From Desulfarculaceae bacterium (GTDB lineage Bacteria > Desulfobacterota > Desulfarculia > Desulfarculales > Desulfarculaceae): a stretch of 46,359 nt of DNA. A model generated the notes under the pieces. That model made no database searches. It was not told where the DNA came from and saw only the letters and a program-made list of their open reading frames with translations. The DNA is taken from positions 1 to 46,359 of the forward strand of contig JAMOVV010000065.1 of NCBI GenBank assembly GCA_027067385.1. Direction: 5' to 3'. Both the position numbers and the translations under genes were made by a program. Below, one piece after another: positions 24,399 through 32,172 of this stretch; position 1 is the stretch's first letter, and each line of letters starts with the position of its first letter.

Positions 24399-25580
24399 CT
24401 ATACCTCGGCCAAGGCCTGGCGCAAGGCCGGCACCAGGCTGAACAGATCGCCCACCAGGGCGTAATCGGCCACGCTGAAGATGGCCGCCTGGGGATCGCG
24501 GTTGACCGCCACCAGGTAGCGGGCCCCGGCCACGCCGGCCCGATGCTGGATGGCCCCGCTGATGCCAAAGGCCAGGTACAGCTCCGGCCGTACCGACTGG
24601 CCGGTCTGGCCTATCTGGCGGTCGGCGGTGATCCAGCCCTCTTCCACCGCCACCCGGGTGCCGCCCAGCTCGGCCCCCAGGTCGTCGGCCAGGGCGCGCA
24701 GCAGCTCGAAGCCCTCGGCCCCGCAGCCCCGGCCGCCGGCCACGATGACCTTGGCCTGGGTGAGGTCCACCGCCTCTTGCCGGCGCTCCTTGAACGACAC
24801 CAGCTTGACCAGCAGGTCCTCGGCGCCCAGGCTCACCGGGTGGCGCAGCAGCTCGGCGCGCGCCCCCGCCTGCCGGGGCAAGGGAGCCATCACCCCAGGG
24901 CGCACGGTGGCCATCTGGGGCCGCACCCGGGGAGTGACGATGGTGGCCATGACGTTGCCGCCAAAGGCCGGCCGGGTCTGGCGCAGCCCCTGGTTCTCGG
25001 GGTCGATGGACAGCTCGGTGCAGTCGGCGGTGAGACCCAGGTCCAGGCGGCCGCTCACCCGGGGGGCCAGGTCGCGGCCCAGGGGGGTGGCCCCGATGAG
25101 CAGCACCGCCGGCTGGTGGGCGGTGATCAGCTCGCCCAGGACCTTGGTGTAGCCCAGGGTGGAATAGTCCGCCAGTTGCTCGTGCTCGGCCAGGTACACC
25201 CGGGCGGCCCCGGCCTCGGCCAGCTCGCCGGCCAGGTGCTCCACCTGGTGGCCCAAGAGCACCGCGGCCAACTCCTGGCCCAGGGCCTGGGCCAGGCGGG
25301 AGCCCTCGCCCAGGAGCTCGCGGGTCACTTGGGCCAGGCGGCCCTGGTGATGCTCGGCCAACACCCATACCCCGCGGTACATGGAGAGGTCGGGGATGGG
25401 CTGCTCCTGGATGTCGGATGCCATCGCCTCGAACTTGCAGGCGGCCACGCAGGCACCGCAGTTGGTGCAGCGGTCGTTGATGGCCGCCAGCTTGTCTTCG
25501 ATATCAATGGCGCCGTAGGGGCAGGCCTTGGCGCACAGGCCGCAGCCGGTGCAGTTTTCCTCGATAACCCAAACCGGCAT
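24399..25580 (-). CDS. etfA: EtfA with N-terminal two-cluster ferredoxin domain
   Basis: A 393-residue electron transfer flavoprotein alpha subunit carrying an extra N-terminal ferredoxin domain: C10, C13, C16, C20 and C38, C41, C44, C48 form two 4Fe-4S sites. The ETF part follows, with the C-terminal FAD domain around GQTGQSVRPELYLAFG. This architecture is known from CarE of the caffeyl-CoA reductase complex and related anaerobic ETFs. The ATG at 25580 overlaps the etfB stop (ATGA), which fixes the start against longer frames. It probably receives electrons from the dehydrogenase at 23250-24395. Confidence 0.95.
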   Translation of the reverse strand: MPVWVIEENCTGCGLCAKACPYGAIDIEDKLAAINDRCTNCGACVAACKFEAMASDIQEQPIPDLSMYRGVWVLAEHHQGRLAQVTRELLGEGSRLAQALGQELAAVLLGHQVEHLAGELAEAGAARVYLAEHEQLADYSTLGYTKVLGELITAHQPAVLLIGATPLGRDLAPRVSGRLDLGLTADCTELSIDPENQGLRQTRPAFGGNVMATIVTPRVRPQMATVRPGVMAPLPRQAGARAELLRHPVSLGAEDLLVKLVSFKERRQEAVDLTQAKVIVAGGRGCGAEGFELLRALADDLGAELGGTRVAVEEGWITADRQIGQTGQSVRPELYLAFGISGAIQHRAGVAGARYLVAVNRDPQAAIFSVADYALVGDLFSLVPALRQALAEV

Positions 25581-26377
25581 CAGAGCACCTTCTTTTCGCG
25601 CAGGTCGGCCACCAGGGCGGCGGCCTGCTCGGCCGGCGTGCCCTCCAGCCACCGGGTTTCTCGTTTGGTCTTGGGGCTAAAGGTCTCCACCACCTGGGTG
25701 AGGGAGCCGCGCAGGCCGGTCTTGTCGGCCGGGGCCCCGATGTCGGCGGCGTTCCAGGACTCCAGGGGCGCCCGGGGCCGGCAGGCCTCCAGCAGGCGCT
25801 CCACCCGCGGCCAGCGCGGCTCGCCCGGGGTGTCGAGCACGGTCACCACCGCGGGCAAGGGACACAGCACCTCCTGGTCCCCGTCGGGCAAGCGCCGCCA
25901 GGCCCGCAACTGGTCGCCTTCGGACCGCACCTGGCCCACGTAGGTCACCTGGGGCCAGCCCAGGTGCTCGGCCAACTGGGGGCCGATCTGGGCGGTGTCG
26001 CCGTCTATGGCCTGGCGGCCGCAGATCACCAGGTCCACCGGCTCCTCGGCCGCCAGGCGCTCCACCACCTTGCCCAGGGTGTAGCTGGTGGCCCAGGTGT
26101 CGGCCCCGGCGAAGTTGATGTCGGTGAGCAGCACCCCGCGGTCGGCCCCCATGGCGTAGGCCTCGCTGAGCACGTCCACCGCCTGGGGCGGTCCCATGGA
26201 CACCGCGATCACCTCGCCGCCGGCCGCGTCCTTGAGCGACAAGGCCGTCTCCAGGCCCAGGCGGTCGTCGGGGTTCATCACGCTGGCCACGCCCTCGCGG
26301 ATCAAGGTGCCGGTCTTGGGATCAATGCGCACCTCGGTGGTGTCGGGCACCTGTTTGACCATTACTACTATTCTCAT
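25580..26377 (-). CDS. etfB: EtfB, bifurcating-type
   Basis: A 265-residue electron transfer flavoprotein beta subunit. It starts with the standard MRIVVMVKQVPDT. At residues 122-133 it reads QAIDGDTAQIGP, the version seen in electron-bifurcating or confurcating ETFs, rather than AIDDDCNQTG of the mitochondrial type. That, with the ferredoxin domain on EtfA, suggests a link to ferredoxin or NADH. It follows the CoA-transferase gene by 102 bases with no visible promoter. Confidence 0.94.
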   Translation of the reverse strand: MRIVVMVKQVPDTTEVRIDPKTGTLIREGVASVMNPDDRLGLETALSLKDAAGGEVIAVSMGPPQAVDVLSEAYAMGADRGVLLTDINFAGADTWATSYTLGKVVERLAAEEPVDLVICGRQAIDGDTAQIGPQLAEHLGWPQVTYVGQVRSEGDQLRAWRRLPDGDQEVLCPLPAVVTVLDTPGEPRWPRVERLLEACRPRAPLESWNAADIGAPADKTGLRGSLTQVVETFSPKTKRETRWLEGTPAEQAAALVADLREKKVL

Positions 26378-26479
26378 GCCTAGGCTCCAGGCGTTGGCGG
26401 CGGTCCCGTACTACGCGGCCGGTGGCTCCCGCCATTCGGCAAGCCATCCCCGGCCGCCGGGCAAAAACCGCAACCGGCT

Positions 26480-27667
26480 TTAGATCACGCCGTCGTTCTT
26501 GAGAGTTTGCAATTCCTCCGGGCTCACGCCGAGGCCCTGGTAAATCTCCTGGTTGTGCTCGCCAAAGCGCGGCGGGAAGCTGAGGGTGTTGTTATTGGCC
26601 TGCAGGAAGGGGGTGGGGTGCGGCGGCGGCGCCAGGGTGATGGTGAGGCCGCTTTGGGGGTCGGTGGCCTTTAGCAGGTTGGGTTTCACCAGGGGATCGG
26701 CGATCACCTCGGGGATGGTCTGTATCTTGGAGATGGGCAGGCGGATGGCGTTGAACTTGGCGATAAGCTCGGCGGTGTCCATCTGCCGAGTAATCTCGGC
26801 GATGGCCTGGTTGAGCTGGTCCACCGCCTTGATGCGTCCCAGGTTCTTGGCATACTCGGGCCGGTCCAAGGACTGGAACTCGGGTATCTCCACCATGGCC
26901 TTGAACTGGCGGTCGTTGCCCACCGCGATGTAGACGTAGCTGTCCTTGGTGGGGAACACGCTCACCGGCGCGAAGAACTGGTGGGTGTTGCCGCGCCGGG
27001 TGATTTCCTCGCCAAAGGTGTCGGTGAGGGTGATGGGCACCGTGAGCCAACTCACGGTGGAGGCGAACATGGACAGCTCCACGGTGGAGCCCTCGCCGGT
27101 GCGCTCGCGGCGGTAGAGGGCCTTCATCAGCAGGCAGTAGGCGTGCTCGCTGGTGCCCATGTCCGGCAGGGGGATGCCCACCACCTGGGGTTCGCCGTCC
27201 TGCTCGCCGGTGAGCTCCATCAGCCCGCCGCGGGCCTGCAGGATGGGGTCGTAGGCCGCTTCGTCCACGTCCGGGCCAAAGCCGGTGACCCCCAGCCAGA
27301 TGAGGTCCGGCTTGATGGCCCGCAGGGTGTCGGGGGCGATGCCCAGCTTGTCGTAGCTGCGCGGGAGCTGGTTGGTGGCAAAGATGTCCACGTCCAACTC
27401 CAGGATGAGCTTCTTGAGCAGTTCCTGGCCGCGGGGGTCGCCCAGGTTGAGGGTGAGCGCCTTCTTGCCGGAGTTGATGCACAGGAAGTAGCGGTTCATG
27501 CGCTCTTCGCCGGGCAGGGGCTCGCCCACCATGCGGTTGGGGTCGCCGTAGACCGGGTGCTCCAGGCGTATGACCCGGGCCCCGTCCTGGGCCAGGCGGT
27601 AGGTGAGGTAGGGCAGGACCGTGGCCTGCTCCAGGCTAAGTACGGTCAGGTCGGAAAAGAGCTCCAT
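26480..27667 (-). CDS. Family III (CaiB/BaiF) CoA-transferase
   Basis: A 395-residue class III CoA-transferase. The catalytic Asp is probably that of LPDMGTSEHAY (about residue 170), followed by the family segment RRERTGEGSTVELSMF. It moves CoA from one thioester to a free acid. It is the first gene of the long minus-strand operon, 150 bases from its predicted promoter. Phenylsuccinyl-CoA transferase of the indoleacetate pathway belongs to this family, so a (2-aminophenyl)succinate-type acceptor is possible, but specificity cannot be read from sequence. Confidence 0.92.
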   Translation of the reverse strand: MELFSDLTVLSLEQATVLPYLTYRLAQDGARVIRLEHPVYGDPNRMVGEPLPGEERMNRYFLCINSGKKALTLNLGDPRGQELLKKLILELDVDIFATNQLPRSYDKLGIAPDTLRAIKPDLIWLGVTGFGPDVDEAAYDPILQARGGLMELTGEQDGEPQVVGIPLPDMGTSEHAYCLLMKALYRRERTGEGSTVELSMFASTVSWLTVPITLTDTFGEEITRRGNTHQFFAPVSVFPTKDSYVYIAVGNDRQFKAMVEIPEFQSLDRPEYAKNLGRIKAVDQLNQAIAEITRQMDTAELIAKFNAIRLPISKIQTIPEVIADPLVKPNLLKATDPQSGLTITLAPPPHPTPFLQANNNTLSFPPRFGEHNQEIYQGLGVSPEELQTLKNDGVI

Positions 27668-27748
27668 GTTTTCCCCCGGGTGCTTGGCATCCGCCCTTGG
27701 CGCCCGCGGTTACTTGGCGCGGGGCCGGCGGTTGGTTTGCAAAGGTGG

Positions 27749-27778
27749 TTGACGACCCACCCCTTGGCGCTTTATATT
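27749..27778 (+). promoter_or_regulatory. Promoter for the hcrBCA-like operon
   Basis: TTGACG at 27749-27754 and TTATAT at 27772-27777 with a 17-base spacer (or TATATT with 18). Predicted start near 27785, immediately at the left arm of the palindrome 27788-27813, so a bound regulator would block initiation or clearance. Confidence 0.7.
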
Positions 27779-27787
27779 TAAACCCGT

Positions 27788-27813
27788 CGTGTATGTTGTA
27801 TGCAACATACACG
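27788..27813. promoter_or_regulatory. Palindromic operator, probable GntR site
   Basis: CGTGTATGTTG (27788-27798) and its exact reverse complement CAACATACACG (27803-27813) surround TATG. The 11-base arms are perfect. The core TTGTATGCAA resembles operators of FCD-type GntR regulators. It covers the predicted start sites of both promoters in the region between the two operons. No second copy was noticed elsewhere in the window. Confidence 0.82.
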
Positions 27814-27816
27814 GGG

Positions 27817-27846
27817 ATTATAGGAGGGCGTCACAGCCAGTGTCAA
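27817..27846 (-). promoter_or_regulatory. Promoter for the long minus-strand catabolic operon
   Basis: On the minus strand TTGACA (27846-27841) and TATAAT (27822-27817) are both perfect sigma70 boxes separated by 18 bases. Transcription would start near 27810, inside the palindrome, and run leftward through the CoA-transferase gene. The leader of about 140 nt overlaps the start of the opposite transcript. Confidence 0.82.
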
Positions 27847-27915
27847 CCCCTTTGATGCCTCTCTCCCCGCCCGGTCGCCCAAAAGGCGTTGGGCGGGTTA
27901 CAGCAGGAGGACTTT

Positions 27916-28926
27916 GTGCAATTACCCCCCATGGATTACCTGGCCCCGGCCGATTTAAGCGAGGCCCTGGCGGCCAAGGCCCGCCTGGGTGACGAGGCCG
28001 TGTGGCTGGCCGGCGGCACCGACCTGCTGCCCAGGGCCAAGCAGGGGATCGCCGCGGCGCGTACGGTCATCAGCCTCAAGCACCTGGCCCCGGAGCTCAG
28101 CGGGGTGCGCGTCCAAGACGGCCGCATCACCATCGGGGCCCTCACCACGCTCAAGGCGGCCGGCGAGCATCCCGAGCTGTCCCGGCGGCTGCCCGGGCTG
28201 CGCGACGCCTTGGCCTCCATCGGGGCCGAGACCCTGCAGCAGTCGGTGGGCACGGTGGGCGGCAACCTCTGCGCCGACACCCGCTGCCTGTACCTCAACC
28301 AGAGCCCGGCCTGGCGCGCCGGCCTGGCCCCCTGCTTCAAGCTGGGCGGCGAGGTCTGCCACCCCGGTGGGGCCTCGGCCGACCGCTGCCGCTCGGTGTG
28401 CCAGTCCGACGGCGCGGTGATGCTCATGGCCCTGCAGGCCGAGGCCCAGGTGGCCTCGCCCCAGGGACAGCGGACCGTGGCCCTGGATGAGCTCTACACC
28501 GGCAAGGGTGAGACGCCTTTGGCCCTGCAGGCCGACGAGCTGCTCACCGGCGTCAGCCTGGAGCTGGGCGACGATCCCCTGGGCACGGCCTACCACAAGC
28601 TGGCCCTGCGCGGGGCGTTGGACTATCCCCTGCTCAGCGCGGCGGCGGCGCTGTGGTTGCGCGATGGCGTAGTGAGCCGGGTCCGGGTGGCCCTGGGCGC
28701 GGTCTACGCCGCGCCCCTGGTGCTCATAGACGCTGTGGCCCCGCTGGTGGGACAAGAGCCCACCCCGGAGAGGCTGGCCCAGGCGGCCCGCAAGGCCGGC
28801 GGCCACGCCGAGCCGTTCTTGGTGGACAACGTGGGGGCCGACCTGCAGTGGCGCAAAGACATGGTGCGGGTGGTGGTGGCCCGGGCCCTGGAGCAAGCGG
28901 TCCAACGGGCCAAGGGAGGTGCCTGA
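27916..28926 (+). CDS. hcrB: 4-Hydroxybenzoyl-CoA reductase-like beta subunit (FAD plus 4Fe-4S)
   Basis: A 336-residue FAD subunit of the xanthine dehydrogenase family with AGGTDLL (32-38) and TVGGNLCAD. It carries the extra cysteine insertion diagnostic of HcrB: C124, C140, C148 and C158, spaced 16, 8 and 10, compared with 16, 8 and 9 in the Thauera enzyme, where the four cysteines hold a 4Fe-4S cluster used to lower the electron potential. The GTG at 27916 has AGGAGG 5 bases upstream and is preferred to the ATG at 27931. The start of hcrC overlaps its stop by one base. The enzyme family reductively removes a ring hydroxyl from an aroyl-CoA. Confidence 0.88.
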   Translation: MQLPPMDYLAPADLSEALAAKARLGDEAVWLAGGTDLLPRAKQGIAAARTVISLKHLAPELSGVRVQDGRITIGALTTLKAAGEHPELSRRLPGLRDALASIGAETLQQSVGTVGGNLCADTRCLYLNQSPAWRAGLAPCFKLGGEVCHPGGASADRCRSVCQSDGAVMLMALQAEAQVASPQGQRTVALDELYTGKGETPLALQADELLTGVSLELGDDPLGTAYHKLALRGALDYPLLSAAAALWLRDGVVSRVRVALGAVYAAPLVLIDAVAPLVGQEPTPERLAQAARKAGGHAEPFLVDNVGADLQWRKDMVRVVVARALEQAVQRAKGGA

Positions 28927-29423
28927 TGAGCCTTGCAATAAAAAGCCAAGGACTGCGCATGACGGTCAACGGTGAGCCGGTGGAGCTCTTGGTACAGCCC
29001 CACGAGACCCTGCTGCAGGTGCTGCGCGAGCGCCTGGACCTCACCGGGGTGAAGGAGGGCTGCGGCGAAGGGGCCTGCGGCGCCTGCACCGTGCTGGTGG
29101 ACGGCCTGGCCCGGCGGGCCTGCCTCACCCTGGCCCTGGAGGCCGACGGCTGCTCGGTGCTCACGGTGGAGGGCCTGGCCGACGACCAGGGGCTGAGCAT
29201 CGAGCAACAGGCCTTTATCGAGGCCGGCGCGGTGCAGTGCGGTTTCTGCACCCCGGGCATGCTCCTGGCCAGTCACCATTTACTTGAACAAAACCCCCGG
29301 CCCGACGAGGCCGAGATTCGCCGCCACCTCTCGGGCCACATCTGCCGGTGCACCGGTTACGCCAAGATCGTCGAGGCGGTATCAAACGCGGCGGCGCGCA
29401 AGAGAGGCGAGGAGCCGTCATGA
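28926..29423 (+). CDS. hcrC: 4-Hydroxybenzoyl-CoA reductase-like gamma subunit (2Fe-2S)
   Basis: A 165-residue small subunit with two 2Fe-2S centres: C46, C51, C54 and C66 for the first, C105, C108, C140 and C142 for the second. Length and spacing are canonical. The ATG at 28926 shares a base with the preceding stop, and its own stop overlaps the ATG of the Mo subunit gene (ATGA), so the three subunits are translationally coupled in the order beta, gamma, alpha. Confidence 0.9.
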   Translation: MSLAIKSQGLRMTVNGEPVELLVQPHETLLQVLRERLDLTGVKEGCGEGACGACTVLVDGLARRACLTLALEADGCSVLTVEGLADDQGLSIEQQAFIEAGAVQCGFCTPGMLLASHHLLEQNPRPDEAEIRRHLSGHICRCTGYAKIVEAVSNAAARKRGEEPS

Positions 29424-31714
29424 GCAAGCAAGAGTGGCTGATCGGCACCCGCATGCCCCGGGTGGATTCCGAGCCCAAGGTAAGGGGAGAGGTCCAGTTC
29501 ACGGCTGACATCAAGCTGCCGCGCATGCTCCACGCCAAGGTGCTGCGCTCGCCCTATCCCCACGCCCGCATCAAGTCCATCGACACCACCGCCGCCGCGG
29601 CCCTGCCCGGGGTGAAGGCCATCATGACCGGCCAGGACACCGCCGGCGTCAAGTGGGGGGTGTTCCGCTATACCCGCGACCAGCAGCTACTGCCGGTGGA
29701 CCGCGTGCGCTACGTGGGCGAGGAGGTGGCCGCCGTGGCCGCGGTGAGCCCCGAGATCGCGGCCCAGGCCCTGGAGCTCATCGAGGTGAAATACGAGCCC
29801 CTGCCGGCGGTGAGCGACATCTGGGAGTCCATGGCCGACGGCGCGCCCCAGTTGCACGACGACCACCCCAACAATATCAACGTGCACGTGGCCATCGAGG
29901 TCGGCGATGTGGAGGAGGGCTTTGCCAAGGCCCACCTGGTGCGCGAGGACGTCTTCACCGCACCGGAGGACTCCTACTTCATGACCGAGCCCTACGCGGT
30001 GGTGGCCAATCCCCGGCCCGACGGCTCCCTGGAGCTGTGGATGCCCAACGCCGCGCCCCATCAAAAGGCCAAGGCGCTCTCCAACGCCCTGGTGATGCCA
30101 CTGAACAAGGTCATCGTGCGCAAGGTGGCCATCGGCGGGGCCTTTGGCGGACGCAGCGACGTGTTCCCGGCCGAGTTCATCACCGCCTTCCTGGCCCTGA
30201 AAACCCGGCGGCCGGTGAAGCTGGTCTACACCCGCGAGGAGAACTCGGTGGCCACCCGCCAGGGCCACGCCCTGTTCACCACCATCAAGACCGGGGTGGA
30301 CGCCGAGGGCCGGGTGCTGGCCCGGGACATCACCTGCTACATGGACGGCGGAGCCTACTCCAGCACCGGGCCCATCGCCACCAGCGTGCCCTTCTTGTGC
30401 ATGGAGCAGACCTACCGCCTGCCGGCGGTGCGCTACAACGGCTACCGGGTATACACCAACAAGCCCATCGGCGGCATGATCCGCATCCACGGCCGGGCCT
30501 TTGCCGGCGGGGTGGATTTGCAACTGGACATGATGGCCCAGGAGCTGGGGCTCGATCCCCTCCAGGTGCGGCTGCGCAACGCCCGCCAGCCCGGCGACAC
30601 CACCCCCACCGGCAGCTACGTGCAGTCCTGCGCCCTGAGCCAGTGCATCCAGCAGGCGGCCGAGGCGGCCGGCTGGGCCGACAAGTACGGCAAGCTGCCG
30701 CCCTACCACGGCATCGGGCTGGGCACCAACAGCGTGCAGACCGGCTTCCCCCTGGGCATCCGGGGCGGGTCCCAGGCCATGATCAAGTTCAACGAGGACG
30801 GCGGGGCCACGGTGATGAGCGGGGTGGTGGACAACGGCCAGGGCAATGACAACATGCTGGTGCAGATCGCCGCCGAGGTGCTGGGCCTGGACCCGGGGCA
30901 CATCCAGCTCATCAGCGCCGACACCGAGGCCACGGCCAACGACCCGGGCGCCTATTCCATGATCGCCACCTTTGCCGGCGGCAACGCGGTGCTGGCCGCG
31001 GCCGAGGACGCCCGCCGCCAGATCTTCGAGGTGGCCGCCGAGGCCCTGGAGGCCCACGTGGACGACTTGGTGGCCCAGGACTCCAAGGTCTTCGTGGCCG
31101 GCGCGCCGGACAAGGGCCTGCCGGTGGGCAAGGTCATCCGCATGGCCCTGATCCAGGGCCGGCCGGTGATCGGCACCGGGTCCTTCACCCCCAAGGTGGA
31201 CCACCGCCGCGAGTGGCTAAGCAACCCCGCCGGCCAGCTCAGCGAGACCTTCAGCTTCGGGGCCTCGGTGGCCGAGGTGCGGGTGGACCCGGAGACCGGC
31301 ATGGTCGAGCTCCTGGGGCTGTGGCTGGCCCAGGACTGCGGCCGGGCCCTCAACCCCATGGTGGTGGAGGGCCAGTTCGAGGGCGGCGCGGCCATGGGCG
31401 GGGTGGGCGGCATGCTGCGCGAGGAGCACCGGTGGTCCGACACCCCCCGCTGCCTCAACCCCACTTTCCTGGAATACAAGGTACCCCTGGCCTGCGACAT
31501 GCCGCCGATCGAGAACATCATCGTGGAGAGCATGGACCCCACCGGTCCCTTTGGGGCCAAGGAGGCGGGCATGTCCATCGCCATGAGCGCGGCCCAGGCC
31601 ATCATCGGCGCGGTGTCCAACGCCATCGGCGCCCCGGTCTATGACTATCCCCTCACCCCTGACCGGGTGCTGCGGGCCATCAGGGCCAAGCAGGACGGAG
31701 AAAAGCAATCGTGA
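29420..31714 (+). CDS. hcrA: 4-Hydroxybenzoyl-CoA reductase-like alpha subunit (Mo)
   Basis: A 764-residue molybdopterin subunit, the usual length for HcrA. It has IGGAFGGRSD in the Mo-binding region, RIHGRAFAGGVD at the pocket position and FGAKEAGMS near the C-terminus, whose Glu is the presumed acid-base residue. With HcrB and HcrC it should form an aroyl-CoA reductase. The operon is driven from the control region shared with the minus-strand catabolic operon, so both are probably induced together; in that setting the natural substrate could be a 2-amino- rather than a 4-hydroxybenzoyl-CoA. Its stop overlaps the GTG of the epimerase-like gene. Confidence 0.88.
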   Translation: MSKQEWLIGTRMPRVDSEPKVRGEVQFTADIKLPRMLHAKVLRSPYPHARIKSIDTTAAAALPGVKAIMTGQDTAGVKWGVFRYTRDQQLLPVDRVRYVGEEVAAVAAVSPEIAAQALELIEVKYEPLPAVSDIWESMADGAPQLHDDHPNNINVHVAIEVGDVEEGFAKAHLVREDVFTAPEDSYFMTEPYAVVANPRPDGSLELWMPNAAPHQKAKALSNALVMPLNKVIVRKVAIGGAFGGRSDVFPAEFITAFLALKTRRPVKLVYTREENSVATRQGHALFTTIKTGVDAEGRVLARDITCYMDGGAYSSTGPIATSVPFLCMEQTYRLPAVRYNGYRVYTNKPIGGMIRIHGRAFAGGVDLQLDMMAQELGLDPLQVRLRNARQPGDTTPTGSYVQSCALSQCIQQAAEAAGWADKYGKLPPYHGIGLGTNSVQTGFPLGIRGGSQAMIKFNEDGGATVMSGVVDNGQGNDNMLVQIAAEVLGLDPGHIQLISADTEATANDPGAYSMIATFAGGNAVLAAAEDARRQIFEVAAEALEAHVDDLVAQDSKVFVAGAPDKGLPVGKVIRMALIQGRPVIGTGSFTPKVDHRREWLSNPAGQLSETFSFGASVAEVRVDPETGMVELLGLWLAQDCGRALNPMVVEGQFEGGAAMGGVGGMLREEHRWSDTPRCLNPTFLEYKVPLACDMPPIENIIVESMDPTGPFGAKEAGMSIAMSAAQAIIGAVSNAIGAPVYDYPLTPDRVLRAIRAKQDGEKQS

Positions 31715-32148
31715 AGGCCAGGGCCATAGACCACATCTGCCTGGCGGTGCGCGACCTGGAGGCCGCCCGCCGGCAATACGAGGATATCCTGGGCCTGGAG
31801 CTGGACGGCCTGTACGAAGCGCCCGGCGAATCCATCCGGGTGGCCCGCTACTACCTGGGCGAGGTGGCCCTGGAGCTGATGGAGCCCATGACCGCGGACT
31901 GCGAGGTGGCCCGCTTCCTGGCCAAAAAGGGCGAGGGGGTGTTCCTGATCTCTTACCAGGTCGACGACGTGGAGGCCGGGCTGCAAGAGCTCAACGAGGC
32001 CGGCCACCGCACCATCGACCGGGCGCCGCGCCGGCTCATGGGCAACCGCTACGCCTTTATCACCCCGCCCAAGTATACCTGCGGGGTGCTCACCGAGATC
32101 GTGGACGGCCGTTTTGACCACAGCTACGACAACCCCGGCGCCGGCTGA
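31711..32148 (+). CDS. Methylmalonyl-CoA epimerase-like VOC protein with a changed metal site
   Basis: A 145-residue vicinal-oxygen-chelate protein resembling methylmalonyl-CoA epimerase: AIDHICLAVRDLEAA at the start, VALELMEPM in the middle, FLAKKGEGV and the C-terminal GVLTEI. Epimerases bind a metal through His, Gln/Glu, His and Glu. H8, E55 and E129 are in place, but the second His, normally in GLHHIA, is Leu79 in GVFLIS. It may therefore bind a different metal, act on another acid or be a glyoxalase-type protein. GTG start at 31711 overlaps the hcrA stop. An epimerase beside a succinyl/malonyl-type mutase regulon makes biochemical sense. Confidence 0.82.
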   Translation: MKARAIDHICLAVRDLEAARRQYEDILGLELDGLYEAPGESIRVARYYLGEVALELMEPMTADCEVARFLAKKGEGVFLISYQVDDVEAGLQELNEAGHRTIDRAPRRLMGNRYAFITPPKYTCGVLTEIVDGRFDHSYDNPGAG

Positions 32149-32172
32149 GGACCCCGGCCGGGGGCGTCAGCC
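32143..32172. terminator. Hairpin at the convergent junction of epimerase and ligase genes
   Basis: GGCTGA (32143-32148) pairs with TCAGCC (32167-32172) around an inner CCCC-GGCC-GGGG stem. It spans the stop codons of both converging genes. No T run follows, so if it terminates transcription it does so weakly or with Rho. Confidence 0.4.
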
